Positions 9,308 through 20,579 of a stretch of 64,000 nucleotides of DNA are shown here, one piece after another. The notes under the pieces were generated by a model. The model was given only the letters and a program-made list of their open reading frames with translations. It made no database searches and was not told the origin of the DNA. The first letter of the stretch is position 1, and each line of letters begins with the position of its first letter. The translations under genes and the position numbers were made by a program. This stretch comes from Streptomyces plumbidurans (GTDB taxonomy: Bacteria; Actinomycetota; Actinomycetes; Streptomycetales; Streptomycetaceae), in NCBI RefSeq assembly GCF_019857225.1, contig NZ_JAFJSY010000004.1, positions 1 to 64,000 of the forward strand, given 5' to 3'.

Positions 9308-9661
9308 ATGAGCGACATCGAGATCCGCGACGACCGGACGGCGGGCCGCCTGGAGGCGACCGGCGACGGCATGGACGGCGAAGTCGTCGGCCACGTCGAG
9401 TACTTCGTCCTCGAATCGCCCGCGCGCGCCCTGGTCCCCGTCCACACCATCGTGGAGCCGGCCCACGAGGGAAAGGGCATCGCGGGCTCCCTCGCCCGTG
9501 AGCTGTACGCCATCGCAGACCGCGAGGGCATCGTCGTCGCCCCGCTGTGCCCCTACGTCGTCAAGTGGGCCCAGCGCCACCCCGACGAGGCACCCGCCGC
9601 CGACCCGGAACTGCTGCGGGCGGCGAAGCACTGGCTGGCGGAGCACCCGGGCCGGTTCTGA
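9308..9661 (+). CDS. Small GNAT-fold N-acetyltransferase (COG2388-like)
   Basis: This 117-residue single-domain protein has the compact GNAT fold of the YjdJ/COG2388 group. A short beta-rich N-terminus is followed by VPVHTIVEPAHEGKGIAGSLARELY, the acetyl-CoA pyrophosphate-binding loop and helix. LCPYVVKWAQRHPD near the C-terminus is the typical family ending. The ATG at 9308 lies 7 bases after AGGAG; a GTG at 9302 is too close to the ribosome binding site. It follows panD by 31 bases. PanM-type acetyltransferases activate PanD in enterobacteria, but this protein belongs to a different GNAT group, so any link to PanD is speculation. Confidence 0.85.
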   Translation: MSDIEIRDDRTAGRLEATGDGMDGEVVGHVEYFVLESPARALVPVHTIVEPAHEGKGIAGSLARELYAIADREGIVVAPLCPYVVKWAQRHPDEAPAADPELLRAAKHWLAEHPGRF

Positions 9662-9784
9662 ACGGCGGCAGCAGGCCCAACTGGCGGTGGCTGTCGTCCT
9701 ACGGGCGGGTGAGTGCGGGGACGAGCGTCGGGTACGCGGGGGAGGTAGTCCAGAGCCGACGTCGACGACTCGCCGGAGGACACC

Positions 9785-10054
9785 ATGACCGAACCGCAGC
9801 ACCCGGACCCCGTCCCCCCGGGCCCCACACCCGGCCCGGACCCCCAGCCCCCCAACCCCTTCCCCTCCCCGGTCCCCACCCCGCAACCCCCTGGCCCGGA
9901 ACCCACGCCACCAGCCCCCGGCCCGGAACCCACGCCACCACCCCAGCCCCCCTCACCACCGACGCCCACCCCGACCCCGGACCCCTCTCCGTCCCCGGTC
10001 CCACCCGGCCCGGAACCGGTCCCGAACCCGGAGCCGGGCCCGCCCCTGACCTAG
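9785..10054 (+). CDS. Short proline-rich protein of unknown function
   Basis: An 89-residue frame starts at ATG 9785 with GGAGG placed 7-8 bases upstream. Nearly half its residues are proline, in P-x-P, PGPEPTPP and PTPTPDPSPSPVPP runs, with no hydrophobic segment or signal peptide. Such low-complexity peptides are seen in Streptomyces as hypothetical proteins. It is followed by a strong hairpin. The ribosome binding site and terminator support a real gene, but the composition could also come from simple-sequence DNA. Confidence 0.5.
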   Translation: MTEPQHPDPVPPGPTPGPDPQPPNPFPSPVPTPQPPGPEPTPPAPGPEPTPPPQPPSPPTPTPTPDPSPSPVPPGPEPVPNPEPGPPLT

Positions 10055-10072
10055 CCGGCCCGAAAGCAAAAA

Positions 10073-10104
10073 GCGGTGGGCGGCGCAAAAACACCGCCCA
10101 CCGC
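10073..10104. terminator. Bidirectional hairpin terminator
   Basis: Stem GCGGTGGGCGG (10073-10083) pairs perfectly with 10094-10104 around a loop containing AAAAA. It lies between the convergent proline-rich gene and gnd. Confidence 0.75.
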
Positions 10105-10107
10105 AAC

Positions 10108-10138
10108 GCCCCTGAAAGGGGCGCGGGGAACTGCGCGA
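10108..10138. repeat. Streptomyces-type intergenic hairpin motif
   Basis: GCCCC-TGAAA-GGGGC (10108-10122) forms a 5-bp stem and is followed by GCGGGGAACTGCGCGA. From memory, this hairpin-plus-tail combination recurs in Streptomyces intergenic regions, typically at gene 3' ends. It sits directly beside the hairpin at 10073-10104, between convergent genes. Its role is not established; it may help terminate or stabilise transcripts. Confidence 0.55.
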
Positions 10139-10187
10139 TCAACCACAGAAAACCGTCACTCGCGCGACGACACAACCCCCCACCCCA

Positions 10188-11627
10188 CTAGGCGGAAACC
10201 TCAGCCCGATCCCCACCCCACAACGTGTGGAACGCCCCGTCCTGGTCCACCCGCCGGTACGTGTGCGCCCCGAAGAAGTCCCGCTGCCCCTGCGTCAGCG
10301 CCGCAGGCAACCGCTCGGCACGCAGGGCGTCGTAGTACGCCAGAGCCGCGGCGAAGCCCGGCGTCGGCACACCCTGGCGGGTCGCCGCGACGAGCACCTC
10401 GCGCCAGTCGTCCTGCGCGTCCGCGATCTCGCGGGCGAAGGTCTCGTCCGACAGCAGGCTCGGCAGGTCGGCACGCGCGTCGTACGCGGCGCGGATGCGG
10501 TCGAGGAAGGCCGCGCGGATGATGCAGCCGCCGCGCCAGATCGCGGAGACCGCGCCGAGGTCGATGTCCCAGCCGTACTCCTCGCGGGCCGCCGCGATCT
10601 CGTGGAAGCCCTGGGTGTAGGACACGATCTTCGACGCGTACAGCGCCTGCTCGACGCGGTCCGCGAAGGCACCCGCCTCGGCCTCCGACAGCGCGGTCGC
10701 CTTGGGGCCGGCGAGGCCGCGGGAGGCCTCGCGCAGCTCCGCGTGGCCCGACAGGGAGCGTGCGAAGACCGCCTCCGCGATGCCGGAGACCGGAACACCG
10801 AGGTCCAGGGCGATCTGGACGGTCCAGCGGCCGGTGCCCTTCTGCTCGGCCTGGTCCACCACCACGTCCACGAAGGGCTTGCCCGTCGCGGCGTCCACGT
10901 GCGACAGCACCTCGGCGGTGATCTCGATCAGGTAGGAGTCGAGGCGGCCGGTGTTCCAGGTGCGGAAGATCTCCGCGATCTGCGCGGGGGAGTACCCCGC
11001 GACATCGCGCAGCAGCTGGTACGCCTCGCCGATCAGCTGCATGTCGGCGTACTCGATGCCGTTGTGGACCATCTTCACGAAGTGCCCGGCGCCGTCGGGA
11101 CCGACGTGCGTCACACAGGGCGAGCCGTCCTTCGCCTTCGCCGAGATCTTCTCCAGCATCGGGCCGAGGGAGTCGTAGGACTCCTTGGGGCCGCCCGGCA
11201 TGATGCTCGGCCCGTTCAGCGCGCCCTCCTCGCCGCCCGAGACGCCCATGCCGACGAAGTGGATGCCCTGCTCGCGCAGTTCGCGCTCCCGGCGCCGGGT
11301 GTCCGCGAAGTGCGCGTTGCCGCCGTCGATGATCATGTCGCCGGGCTCCAGGAGCGGCGCGAACTCGTGGATCACCGCATCGGTGGGCTCACCGGCCTTG
11401 ACCATGATGACCAGGCGCCGCGGCCGCTCCAGCGCCGCCACGAACTCCTTGGCGGTCTCGGTCGCGATGAAGTCGCCCTCGTTCCCGAACTCCTCGACCA
11501 GGGCGTGGGTGCGCGCCGCCGTCCGGTTGTGCAGGGCGACCGTGTAGCCGTTGCGCGCGAAGTTGCGGGCGAGATTGCGGCCCATGACCGCGAGTCCCGT
11601 GACGCCGATCTGGGCTGAAGTGCTCAT
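10188..11627 (-). CDS. gnd: 6-phosphogluconate dehydrogenase, decarboxylating
   Basis: Gnd oxidises 6-phosphogluconate to ribulose 5-phosphate with release of CO2 and NADPH in the pentose phosphate pathway. The protein has 479 residues, the length of the long (homodimeric) family. The N-terminal Rossmann motif is GLAVMGRNLARNFARNGY; substrate and catalytic elements are GVSGGEEGALNGPSIMPGG and GAGHFVKMVHNGIEYADMQ (Lys and His). The helical C-terminal half ends HTYRRVDQDGAFHTLWGG. The ATG at 11627 has AGGAG 8-9 bases upstream. It appears monocistronic. Confidence 0.97.
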   Translation of the reverse strand: MSTSAQIGVTGLAVMGRNLARNFARNGYTVALHNRTAARTHALVEEFGNEGDFIATETAKEFVAALERPRRLVIMVKAGEPTDAVIHEFAPLLEPGDMIIDGGNAHFADTRRRERELREQGIHFVGMGVSGGEEGALNGPSIMPGGPKESYDSLGPMLEKISAKAKDGSPCVTHVGPDGAGHFVKMVHNGIEYADMQLIGEAYQLLRDVAGYSPAQIAEIFRTWNTGRLDSYLIEITAEVLSHVDAATGKPFVDVVVDQAEQKGTGRWTVQIALDLGVPVSGIAEAVFARSLSGHAELREASRGLAGPKATALSEAEAGAFADRVEQALYASKIVSYTQGFHEIAAAREEYGWDIDLGAVSAIWRGGCIIRAAFLDRIRAAYDARADLPSLLSDETFAREIADAQDDWREVLVAATRQGVPTPGFAAALAYYDALRAERLPAALTQGQRDFFGAHTYRRVDQDGAFHTLWGGDRAEVSA

Positions 11628-11885
11628 TCGGTTTGGCTCCTAAGGATCCGATATCGGTGCTGCCGGTCGTGCCCGCCAGTATCGCCCCACCGACCATCCT
11701 GACGTGCCGGTTCACCGGGCGCATGTCCGGGGTGCTGGACCTGCCGTACGCAGATACGCACGCCGGGCCCCACCCGCCTCAGCCGTCGTGCAACTCCCGT
11801 CTATTCCTGGTTGCTTGTGTTGAAAGGGCGGCCGATTGCCGTCTTGTCATGGCCTGTTCGCGGCGCTTACTTTTGGCCCTTCTGA

Positions 11886-14478
<2,593 letters not shown>

Positions 14479-14670
14479 GAGCTGCTCCTCTGCGTGTGAC
14501 GGGGGCGGTCGGCCCGGTGCGACGAACGGTTCGCCTTCATGACCAACACGATGCCGTGTCGATCTCTTCCCGTCGTCGTCCCTGAGCAGGCAATGGGTCC
14601 TACTACCGATGGAGTACGAATCGGGCGCCGTCCTCCCCAGGGTGGGCGACACCGGGTGCAGGGCCCCCAG

Positions 14671-14698
14671 TGGAAACCCTTAGGGCCCTTGGTATTAC
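14671..14698 (+). promoter_or_regulatory. Candidate promoter giving a leaderless transcript
   Basis: TGGAAA (14671-14676), 16 bases, TATTAC (14693-14698). The -10 ends 8 bases before the GTG at 14707, which has no ribosome binding site, as expected for leaderless translation. Confidence 0.5.
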
Positions 14699-14706
14699 TG
14701 CTCTTC

Positions 14707-15423
14707 GTGGACCTCGACCCCGATCTCGCAGCCCTCGCGCCGCTCGGCGGCTTCTTCGTACTGCGCACGGGCCGGGCGCCGCACGAACCACCGCCGACGC
14801 TCGCCCAGGCGTATGAAAACCGGCCGTCGGAGGTTTACGGAGACATCGTAACTTTCCGCGTCGAAAAGGTCGCGTCAATTCTGCGCGCTCCCGAGGCGCG
14901 AATCGCGGCCTCGATCGCCCAACAGGGGCTGGCGGCACGGCTGTGGTCGGTGATGCTCGGCTGCGCGGACCGCTACGGCCGCGTCCCCGACCTCGACCCC
15001 GAACTGCTGCACTGGGACCCCGGCGCCGCCGCCCCCGACGACCTGTGGCTGTCCGAGGTACGCCCGCTGCCCGCGGACCCCGGGACGGTCGCGGACGTCG
15101 TCCTGCACGGACACCTCGAACCGCTGGCGGCGGCCCTGCGGACGCACCACCGGATCGCGCCCGGGCTGCTGTGGGGCAACGCGGCGTCGGCCCTCGCGGG
15201 AGCGGCCCGCGTGCTGGGCGCCTCGGCCCGCACCCGCGCCCTCACCGCCGCCCTGCTCGCCCACCCCCTCCTGGCGGGCACCGGCACCCTCACCGGCACC
15301 GCCTTCCGGCGCCGCAGCTGCTGCCTCTACTACCGCGTGCCCGGCGGACGGGTCTGCGGCGACTGCTGCTTCGTGCGGCCGCCGTGCTCCTCCGCCTCTT
15401 CCCCGCGCGACGCATCTGGGTGA
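14707..15423 (+). CDS. FhuF-like [2Fe-2S] protein (ferric reductase C-terminal domain)
   Basis: This protein of about 238 residues resembles siderophore-iron reductases of the FhuF group. The C-terminus carries the diagnostic cluster motif C-C-x10-C-x2-C (Cys205, Cys206, Cys217, Cys220). The preceding part is Ala/Leu-rich with L-L-W-G-N-A-A-S-A, typical of the family's helical domain. Such proteins reduce ferric siderophores in the cytosol to release iron. No ribosome binding site precedes the GTG at 14707; a promoter-like -10 just upstream supports a leaderless start, though longer starts (ATG 14539 or 14593) are possible. No siderophore genes are nearby. Confidence 0.75.
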   Translation: MDLDPDLAALAPLGGFFVLRTGRAPHEPPPTLAQAYENRPSEVYGDIVTFRVEKVASILRAPEARIAASIAQQGLAARLWSVMLGCADRYGRVPDLDPELLHWDPGAAAPDDLWLSEVRPLPADPGTVADVVLHGHLEPLAAALRTHHRIAPGLLWGNAASALAGAARVLGASARTRALTAALLAHPLLAGTGTLTGTAFRRRSCCLYYRVPGGRVCGDCCFVRPPCSSASSPRDASG

Positions 15424-15461
15424 CCATGAGGGAACCGGTCGCCGACAGCTGGGGGTAGCGG

Positions 15462-16613
15462 GTGCGAGTGGGACTGCTGACCCGGGAGTACCCGCCGGAC
15501 GTGTACGGCGGTGCGGGCGTCCATGTCGAGTTCCTCGCCCGGGAGTTGAGCTCCCTGGTCGACCTGGAGGTGCACAGCTGGGGGGAGGGCCGGGGTGCGG
15601 GTGTCGTACGCCACCGCCCGTGGGCCGCCCTCGACACCGCCAACGACGCACTGCGCACGTTCTCCGTCGACCTCGCGATGGCCGCCGGCCTGGAGGGCTG
15701 CGAGCTGGTGCACTCCCACACCTGGTACGCCAACCTCGCGGGCCATCTCGGCAAGCTGCTGCACGGCGTCCCGCATGTGATGACCGCCCACTCCCTGGAG
15801 CCGCTGCGCCCCTGGAAGGCCGAGCAGCTCGGCGGCGGGTACGCCCTCTCCGGCTGGGCCGAGCGCACCGCCGTCGAGGCCGCCGACGCGGTGATCGCCG
15901 TCTCCGGCGCCATGCGCGAGGACATCCTCGGCTGCTACCCGGCGCTCGATCCGGCCAGGGTCCACGTCGTGCACAACGGCATCGACACCACGCTGTACCG
16001 CCCGGACCACGGCACCGACGTCCTGCACCGCATCGGCATCGGCACCGAGCGCCCGTACGTCCTGTTCGTCGGTCGCATCACCCGGCAGAAGGGCGTGCCC
16101 CATCTGCTGCGCGCGGTGCGCGGCATCGACCCGGCGGCGCAGGTCGTGCTGTGTGCGGGAGCCCCCGACACCCCGGAGATCGACCGGGAGTTCCGCGAGC
16201 TGTACGAGGAGCTGAGCCGGGTCCGCGAGGGCGTGCACTGGATCCCCCAGATGCTGCCGCGCCCCGAGGTGATCCAGCTGCTGACCCACGCGGCCGTGTT
16301 CGTGTGCCCGTCGGTGTACGAGCCCCTCGGCATCGTCAATCTGGAGGCGATGGCCTGCGGGACGCCCGTCGTGGCCTCCCGGGTCGGCGGCATCCCCGAG
16401 GTCGTGGACGACGGCAGGACGGGGCTGCTGGTCGAGATGGACGACGCCTTCGAGGCATCCCTCGCGCGGGCGCTGGACACGGTGATCGGTGACCCGGAGA
16501 CTGCGCGGCGGATGGGCGAGGCGGGCCGGGAGCGCGCGGTGGAGGAGTTCGGCTGGGACGCCGTCGCCCGTCGTACCGTCGGTGTTTACGAGAAGATCCT
16601 CAAGCGGGACTAG
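15462..16613 (+). CDS. glgA: Actinobacterial GlgA/GlgM-type glycosyltransferase (GT4)
   Basis: This 383-residue GT-B glycosyltransferase of family GT4 is the actinobacterial glycogen synthase type. It begins [30 protein letters not shown], which contains the nucleotide-sugar loop, and includes [29 protein letters not shown] and the E-x7-E donor-binding motif in [25 protein letters not shown]. Mycobacterial homologues (GlgM) use ADP-glucose to make maltose 1-phosphate for the GlgE pathway. Either that or classical chain extension fits here. glgC starts 109 bases downstream on the same strand, so ADP-glucose synthesis and use are linked. Confidence 0.9.
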   Translation: MRVGLLTREYPPDVYGGAGVHVEFLARELSSLVDLEVHSWGEGRGAGVVRHRPWAALDTANDALRTFSVDLAMAAGLEGCELVHSHTWYANLAGHLGKLLHGVPHVMTAHSLEPLRPWKAEQLGGGYALSGWAERTAVEAADAVIAVSGAMREDILGCYPALDPARVHVVHNGIDTTLYRPDHGTDVLHRIGIGTERPYVLFVGRITRQKGVPHLLRAVRGIDPAAQVVLCAGAPDTPEIDREFRELYEELSRVREGVHWIPQMLPRPEVIQLLTHAAVFVCPSVYEPLGIVNLEAMACGTPVVASRVGGIPEVVDDGRTGLLVEMDDAFEASLARALDTVIGDPETARRMGEAGRERAVEEFGWDAVARRTVGVYEKILKRD

Positions 16614-16722
16614 AAGCGGGAGTGGACAGGAAGGGCCGAAGAAAAGACGGCACCGCTTCGAACAGGCTTACACCGCCCTGGGCAGGGGCAAGCATGGATC
16701 AACCACGGTGAGGGGAGCGGCC

Positions 16723-17943
16723 ATGCGTCGTGGCGGACCTTCGGTGCTCGGGATCGTCCTGGCGGGCGGAGAAGGCAAACGCCTGATGCCCCTGACGGCC
16801 GACCGGGCCAAACCAGCGGTCGTCTTCGGCGGTACGTACCGCCTGGTCGACTTCGTCCTGTCCAATCTCGTCAACGGCGACATCCTGCGCGTCTGCGTCC
16901 TGACGCAGTACAAGTCGCACTCGCTGGACCGGCACATCACCACCACCTGGCGGATGTCCAGCCTGCTCGGCAACTACGTCACCCCGGTCCCGGCGCAGCA
17001 GCGGCTCGGCCCGCGCTGGTACCTGGGCAGCGCCGACGCCATCCTGCAGTCTTTGAACCTGGTGTACGACGAGGCGCCCGAGTACGTCGCGGTGTTCGGC
17101 GCCGACCACGTGTACCGCATGGACCCCCGCCAGATGCTCGCCCAGCACATCGAGAGCGGGGCGGGCGTCACCGTCGCGGGCATCCGTGTCCCGCGCTCGG
17201 AGTCCTCGCAGTTCGGGGTGATCTCCCCGGGCTCGGACGGACTGTCGGTCGAGCGCTTCCTGGAGAAGCCCGCCGACCCGCCGGGCCTGGCGGACGACCC
17301 CGAGTGCGTCTTCGCCTCGATGGGCAACTACATCTTCACCACCAAGGCGCTGATCGAGGCGCTGCAGCGGGACGCCGAGGACGAGGACTCGGTGCACGAC
17401 ATGGGCGGCTCGATCCTGCCCCAGCTCACCGACCGCGGCGAGGCGCAGCTGTACGACTTCAGCGCCAACCACGTGCCCGGCGAGACCATCCGCGACCAGG
17501 GCTACTGGCGTGACGTGGGCACGATGGACGCGTACTACGACGCGCACATGGACCTGATCGCCGAGCGGCCGGCGTTCAACCTCTACAACCGCCAGTGGCC
17601 CGTGTACACCCACTCCAACCAGCTCTCCCCGGCCCGCTTCAACGCGGGCGGGATGGCGAGCGAGTCCATCATCAGCGCGGGCTGCCTGATCCGCGGCCAG
17701 GTCACGCGCTCCGTGCTTTCACCGGGTGTCGTGGTCGACCCCGGCGCGGTGGTGCAGGGCTCGATCCTGCACGACAACGTCCACATCGGCCGCGGGGCGG
17801 TGGTGCGCGGCGCGGTCCTGGACAAGAACGTCCAGGTGCCGCCGGGCGCGACGATCGGCGTCAACCCGGAGCGGGACGCGGAGCTCTACACCGTCTCCAA
17901 GGGCGGGGTCATCGCCCTGGGCAAGGGGCAAGTGGTGCCGTAG
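16723..17943 (+). CDS. glgC: Glucose-1-phosphate adenylyltransferase
   Basis: GlgC makes ADP-glucose from glucose 1-phosphate and ATP, the committed step of bacterial glycogen synthesis. The 406-residue protein shows the pyrophosphorylase loop [25 protein letters not shown], the substrate motifs [11 protein letters not shown] and [27 protein letters not shown], and a C-terminal left-handed beta-helix of hexapeptide repeats that ends with [12 protein letters not shown]. The ATG at 16723 has AGGGGAG upstream; longer frames would overlap the glgA end. A perfect palindrome follows the stop. Confidence 0.97.
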   Translation: MRRGGPSVLGIVLAGGEGKRLMPLTADRAKPAVVFGGTYRLVDFVLSNLVNGDILRVCVLTQYKSHSLDRHITTTWRMSSLLGNYVTPVPAQQRLGPRWYLGSADAILQSLNLVYDEAPEYVAVFGADHVYRMDPRQMLAQHIESGAGVTVAGIRVPRSESSQFGVISPGSDGLSVERFLEKPADPPGLADDPECVFASMGNYIFTTKALIEALQRDAEDEDSVHDMGGSILPQLTDRGEAQLYDFSANHVPGETIRDQGYWRDVGTMDAYYDAHMDLIAERPAFNLYNRQWPVYTHSNQLSPARFNAGGMASESIISAGCLIRGQVTRSVLSPGVVVDPGAVVQGSILHDNVHIGRGAVVRGAVLDKNVQVPPGATIGVNPERDAELYTVSKGGVIALGKGQVVP

Positions 17944-17950
17944 GCGGCGG

Positions 17951-17991
17951 GCCGTCACACGCGCGTGTGACGGCCTTCGCCCGCCCTTTTT
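17951..17991 (+). terminator. Terminator after glgC
   Basis: A perfect 24-base palindrome (17951-17974; arm GCCGTCACACGC) is followed after 12 bases by TTTTT (17987-17991). Confidence 0.7.
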
Positions 17992-18062
17992 GTCATGCCC
18001 CTGACCGTGTCGCCGAACCTTGTCATGTCCCTGGACGGGGACGCGGAATCCGTGTTGTCATG
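17990..18062 (+). promoter_or_regulatory. Three TTGTCATG direct repeats upstream of GH92
   Basis: TTGTCATG occurs exactly at 17990-17997, 18020-18027 and 18055-18062. Its core GTTGTCAT is nearly one half of the operator-like palindrome at 18076-18091 (right arm GTTGTTAT). These may be additional half-sites for the same regulator. Confidence 0.4.
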
Positions 18063-18075
18063 CCAACTGCTGTTT

Positions 18076-18091
18076 ATGACAACGTTGTTAT
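18076..18091 (+). promoter_or_regulatory. LacI-family-type operator
   Basis: ATGACAACGTTGTTAT is palindromic around a central CG (inner ACAACGTTGT is perfect, outer arms one mismatch), the form of LacI-family operators. It abuts the ribosome binding site GGAGG at 18094-18098, where a bound repressor would block expression of the mannosidase. Confidence 0.6.
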
Positions 18092-18102
18092 CGGGAGGAT
18101 CC

Positions 18103-20433
18103 GTGCATTTCCCCCGTTCCAGACACCGGCTGGCGCTGATGCTCGCCGCGCTGCTCGGCACGGTCGGCCTCACCGCCGTCCCGGCCACGGCGCACGCGGG
18201 CGGGCCGGGCGACACCCGGCTCACCGACCTGGTCAACCCGTTCATCGGCACCGAGAACGAGGGCAACACCTACCCCGGCGCCGCCGTGCCCTTCGGCATG
18301 GTGCAGTTCTCGCCGGACACCGGCCACAACACCGGCTACGACTACTCCCAGGACCACATCCGCGGCTTCTCCCTGGTCCATCTGTCCGGCGTCGGCTGCG
18401 GTCTCGGCGGAGACCTCCCGGTCCTGCCGACCACCGGTGACGTCACACAGACGGACTACGCGCAGTACGCCGCCGGCTTCAGCCACGACGACGAGCAGGC
18501 GAGCCCCGGCTACTACGAGGTCGGCCTCAAGACCGGCATCAAGGCCGAGCTGTCCGCCACCGCGCGCACCGGCGTGCAGCGCTACACCTTCCCGGCCACC
18601 GACAAGGCCAACGTCCTGCTGAACGCGGGCCAGTCGCTGCACTCCACGGTCTCCACCAAGGTCGAGATCCTGGACAGCCGCACCGTGCGCACCGCCATCA
18701 CCGGGCGCGGCTTCTGCCAGGACACCAAGCCGTACACCGTCTACACGATCACCCGCTTCGACCGTCCCTTCACCGCCCACGGCACCTGGGACGGCTCGAC
18801 GGTGACCCCGGGCTCGACGACGGGCTCCGGCGGTGCCTACGTCCGCTTCGACACCACCAAGGACCGCACCGTCGAGGCGACCACCGCGCTGTCGTACGTC
18901 GACGCGCGCGGCGCCGCCCTCAACCTCCGTGCCGAGGGCGGCCGTTCCTTCGACACCGTGCGCCACCGCGCCCAGCAGGCGTGGGAGGACCGGCTCGACG
19001 ACGTGCGTGCCCAGGGCGGCAGCGACAGCCTGCGCCGGACCTTCTACTCGTCCCTGTACCGCTCGTTCCTCGCGCCCAACATCGGCAGTGACGTCGACGG
19101 CCGCTACACCGGCTGGGACCAGAAGATCCACCGCACCAAGGGCTTCACGTACTACCAGAACTGGTCCCTGTGGGACACCTACCGCACCCAGTCCCAGCTG
19201 CTGTCCCTGCTCGCGCCGCGCGAGGCCCGGGACATGGCGATCTCGGTGATCAAGATCTCCGAGGAGAGCGGCTGGCTGCCCAAGTGGGGCTACGGCACGG
19301 TCGAGACGAACATCATGACCGGCGACCCGGTCACCCCGTTCCTGACCAACGCCTACCAGCAGGGCCTGCTCAAGGGTTACGAGGAGCGGGCGTACAAGGC
19401 GCTGAAGCAGAACGCCGACGGGGTGCCGCCCGCCGACTCCCCGGCCGTGGGCCGGGAGGCGAACAAGGAGTACATCTCCGAGGGCTTCGCGCCGTACATC
19501 AAGGACCGCGCCCACGTGAAGCCCGGCGACTCGGACTACGACCACGGCGCCTCGGCGACCCTGGAGTACGCCCTGTCGGACGCGATGCTCGCGCAGATGG
19601 CCCGCGACCTCGGGCACGGCGCCGACGCCGCGCGCTACGCCGAGCGGGCCCAGAGCTACCGCCACATCTTCGACCCCTCCACCGGCTTCTTCCGCGCCCG
19701 TGACGCCTCCGGCGCCTTCACCGGCCCGGCCGACCCGGCGCAGAGCGAGGGCTTCCACGAGGGCACGTCCTGGCAGTACCAGTGGCTGGTGCCGCAGGAC
19801 CTGCCCGGCATGGTCTCCCTGATCGGCGGCGAGCAGGCCGCGAACCAGCGGCTCGACTCGTTCTTCGCCTACGACCAGCTGCTGGCCGACCCGGCGAAGA
19901 CGGCCCGCGAGGTGTGGGTCAACGGCCCGTACGACTACTACAACGCGGACAAATACAACCCGCAGAACGAGCCCGACCTGATCGCCCCGTACACCTATCT
20001 GTCGACCGGGCAGCCCTGGAAGACGACCGACGTCGTGCACGCGGCGCTGACCCTGTTCACCGACACCCCGACCGGCATGACCGGCAACGACGACCTCGGC
20101 ACCATGTCCGCCTGGAACGTGCTGTCGTCGATCGGCGTCTTCCCGGTGCAGCCCGGCTACAACACCTGGGGCCTGTCCACACCGGTCTTCGACCGGGTCG
20201 ACCTGACCCTGGACCGCCACTACTACCCGCACGGCGCCCTGACCATCACCGCGAAGGGCACCTCGGCCACCGACCGGTACATCCAGTCGGCCCGCACGGA
20301 CGGAAAAACGTACGACCGGACGTACCTGACGACCGGTTCGCTGCGCTCCCTGCGCTCGCTGGCCTTCACGGTCGGCTCGCAGCCGTCTGAGTGGGGTACG
20401 TCACCGAAGGCGGCGCCACCTGCGCTGAAGTGA
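18103..20433 (+). CDS. Secreted GH92 alpha-mannosidase
   Basis: This 776-residue exported exo-alpha-mannosidase belongs to glycoside hydrolase family 92, calcium-dependent enzymes mostly acting on alpha-1,2-mannose of high-mannose N-glycans. A signal peptide of about 35 residues (LALMLAALLGTVGL...ATAHA) precedes the family signature GTENEGNTYPGAAVPFGMV (about residues 50-68), HLSGVGC, and the C-terminal EGTSWQYQWLVPQD and GNDDLGTMSAWNVLSSIG blocks. The GTG at 18103 follows GGAGG by 4 bases. A LacI-type operator overlaps the leader. It fits with the importer plus GH38/GH5 genes at 44-52 kb as the extracellular step of N-glycan use. Confidence 0.93.
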   Translation: MHFPRSRHRLALMLAALLGTVGLTAVPATAHAGGPGDTRLTDLVNPFIGTENEGNTYPGAAVPFGMVQFSPDTGHNTGYDYSQDHIRGFSLVHLSGVGCGLGGDLPVLPTTGDVTQTDYAQYAAGFSHDDEQASPGYYEVGLKTGIKAELSATARTGVQRYTFPATDKANVLLNAGQSLHSTVSTKVEILDSRTVRTAITGRGFCQDTKPYTVYTITRFDRPFTAHGTWDGSTVTPGSTTGSGGAYVRFDTTKDRTVEATTALSYVDARGAALNLRAEGGRSFDTVRHRAQQAWEDRLDDVRAQGGSDSLRRTFYSSLYRSFLAPNIGSDVDGRYTGWDQKIHRTKGFTYYQNWSLWDTYRTQSQLLSLLAPREARDMAISVIKISEESGWLPKWGYGTVETNIMTGDPVTPFLTNAYQQGLLKGYEERAYKALKQNADGVPPADSPAVGREANKEYISEGFAPYIKDRAHVKPGDSDYDHGASATLEYALSDAMLAQMARDLGHGADAARYAERAQSYRHIFDPSTGFFRARDASGAFTGPADPAQSEGFHEGTSWQYQWLVPQDLPGMVSLIGGEQAANQRLDSFFAYDQLLADPAKTAREVWVNGPYDYYNADKYNPQNEPDLIAPYTYLSTGQPWKTTDVVHAALTLFTDTPTGMTGNDDLGTMSAWNVLSSIGVFPVQPGYNTWGLSTPVFDRVDLTLDRHYYPHGALTITAKGTSATDRYIQSARTDGKTYDRTYLTTGSLRSLRSLAFTVGSQPSEWGTSPKAAPPALK

Positions 20434-20449
20434 CCTCAGCAGACACATG

Positions 20450-20479
20450 AGTCCCGTCCCTCAACAGGGGGACGGGACT
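20450..20479 (+). terminator. Terminator after GH92
   Basis: An 11-bp perfect stem AGTCCCGTCCC (20450-20460) pairs with 20469-20479 across an 8-base loop, 16 bases after the stop codon, followed by TTAATCT. Confidence 0.75.
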
Positions 20480-20579
20480 TAATCTGCTGTTAACTGAGCG
20501 TAGCCTGATCGTACTTGACCGTAATCTCCGCGGAGAGGTTGACTGCTGGCTCACCCGTCCGTCTTCGCGAGGCAAGCCA

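Noticed and set aside
9553..10175. Gly-rich minus-strand frames opposite the proline-rich gene
   Set aside because: They are complements of proline codons and lack ribosome binding sites; the plus-strand frame has GGAGG in the right place.
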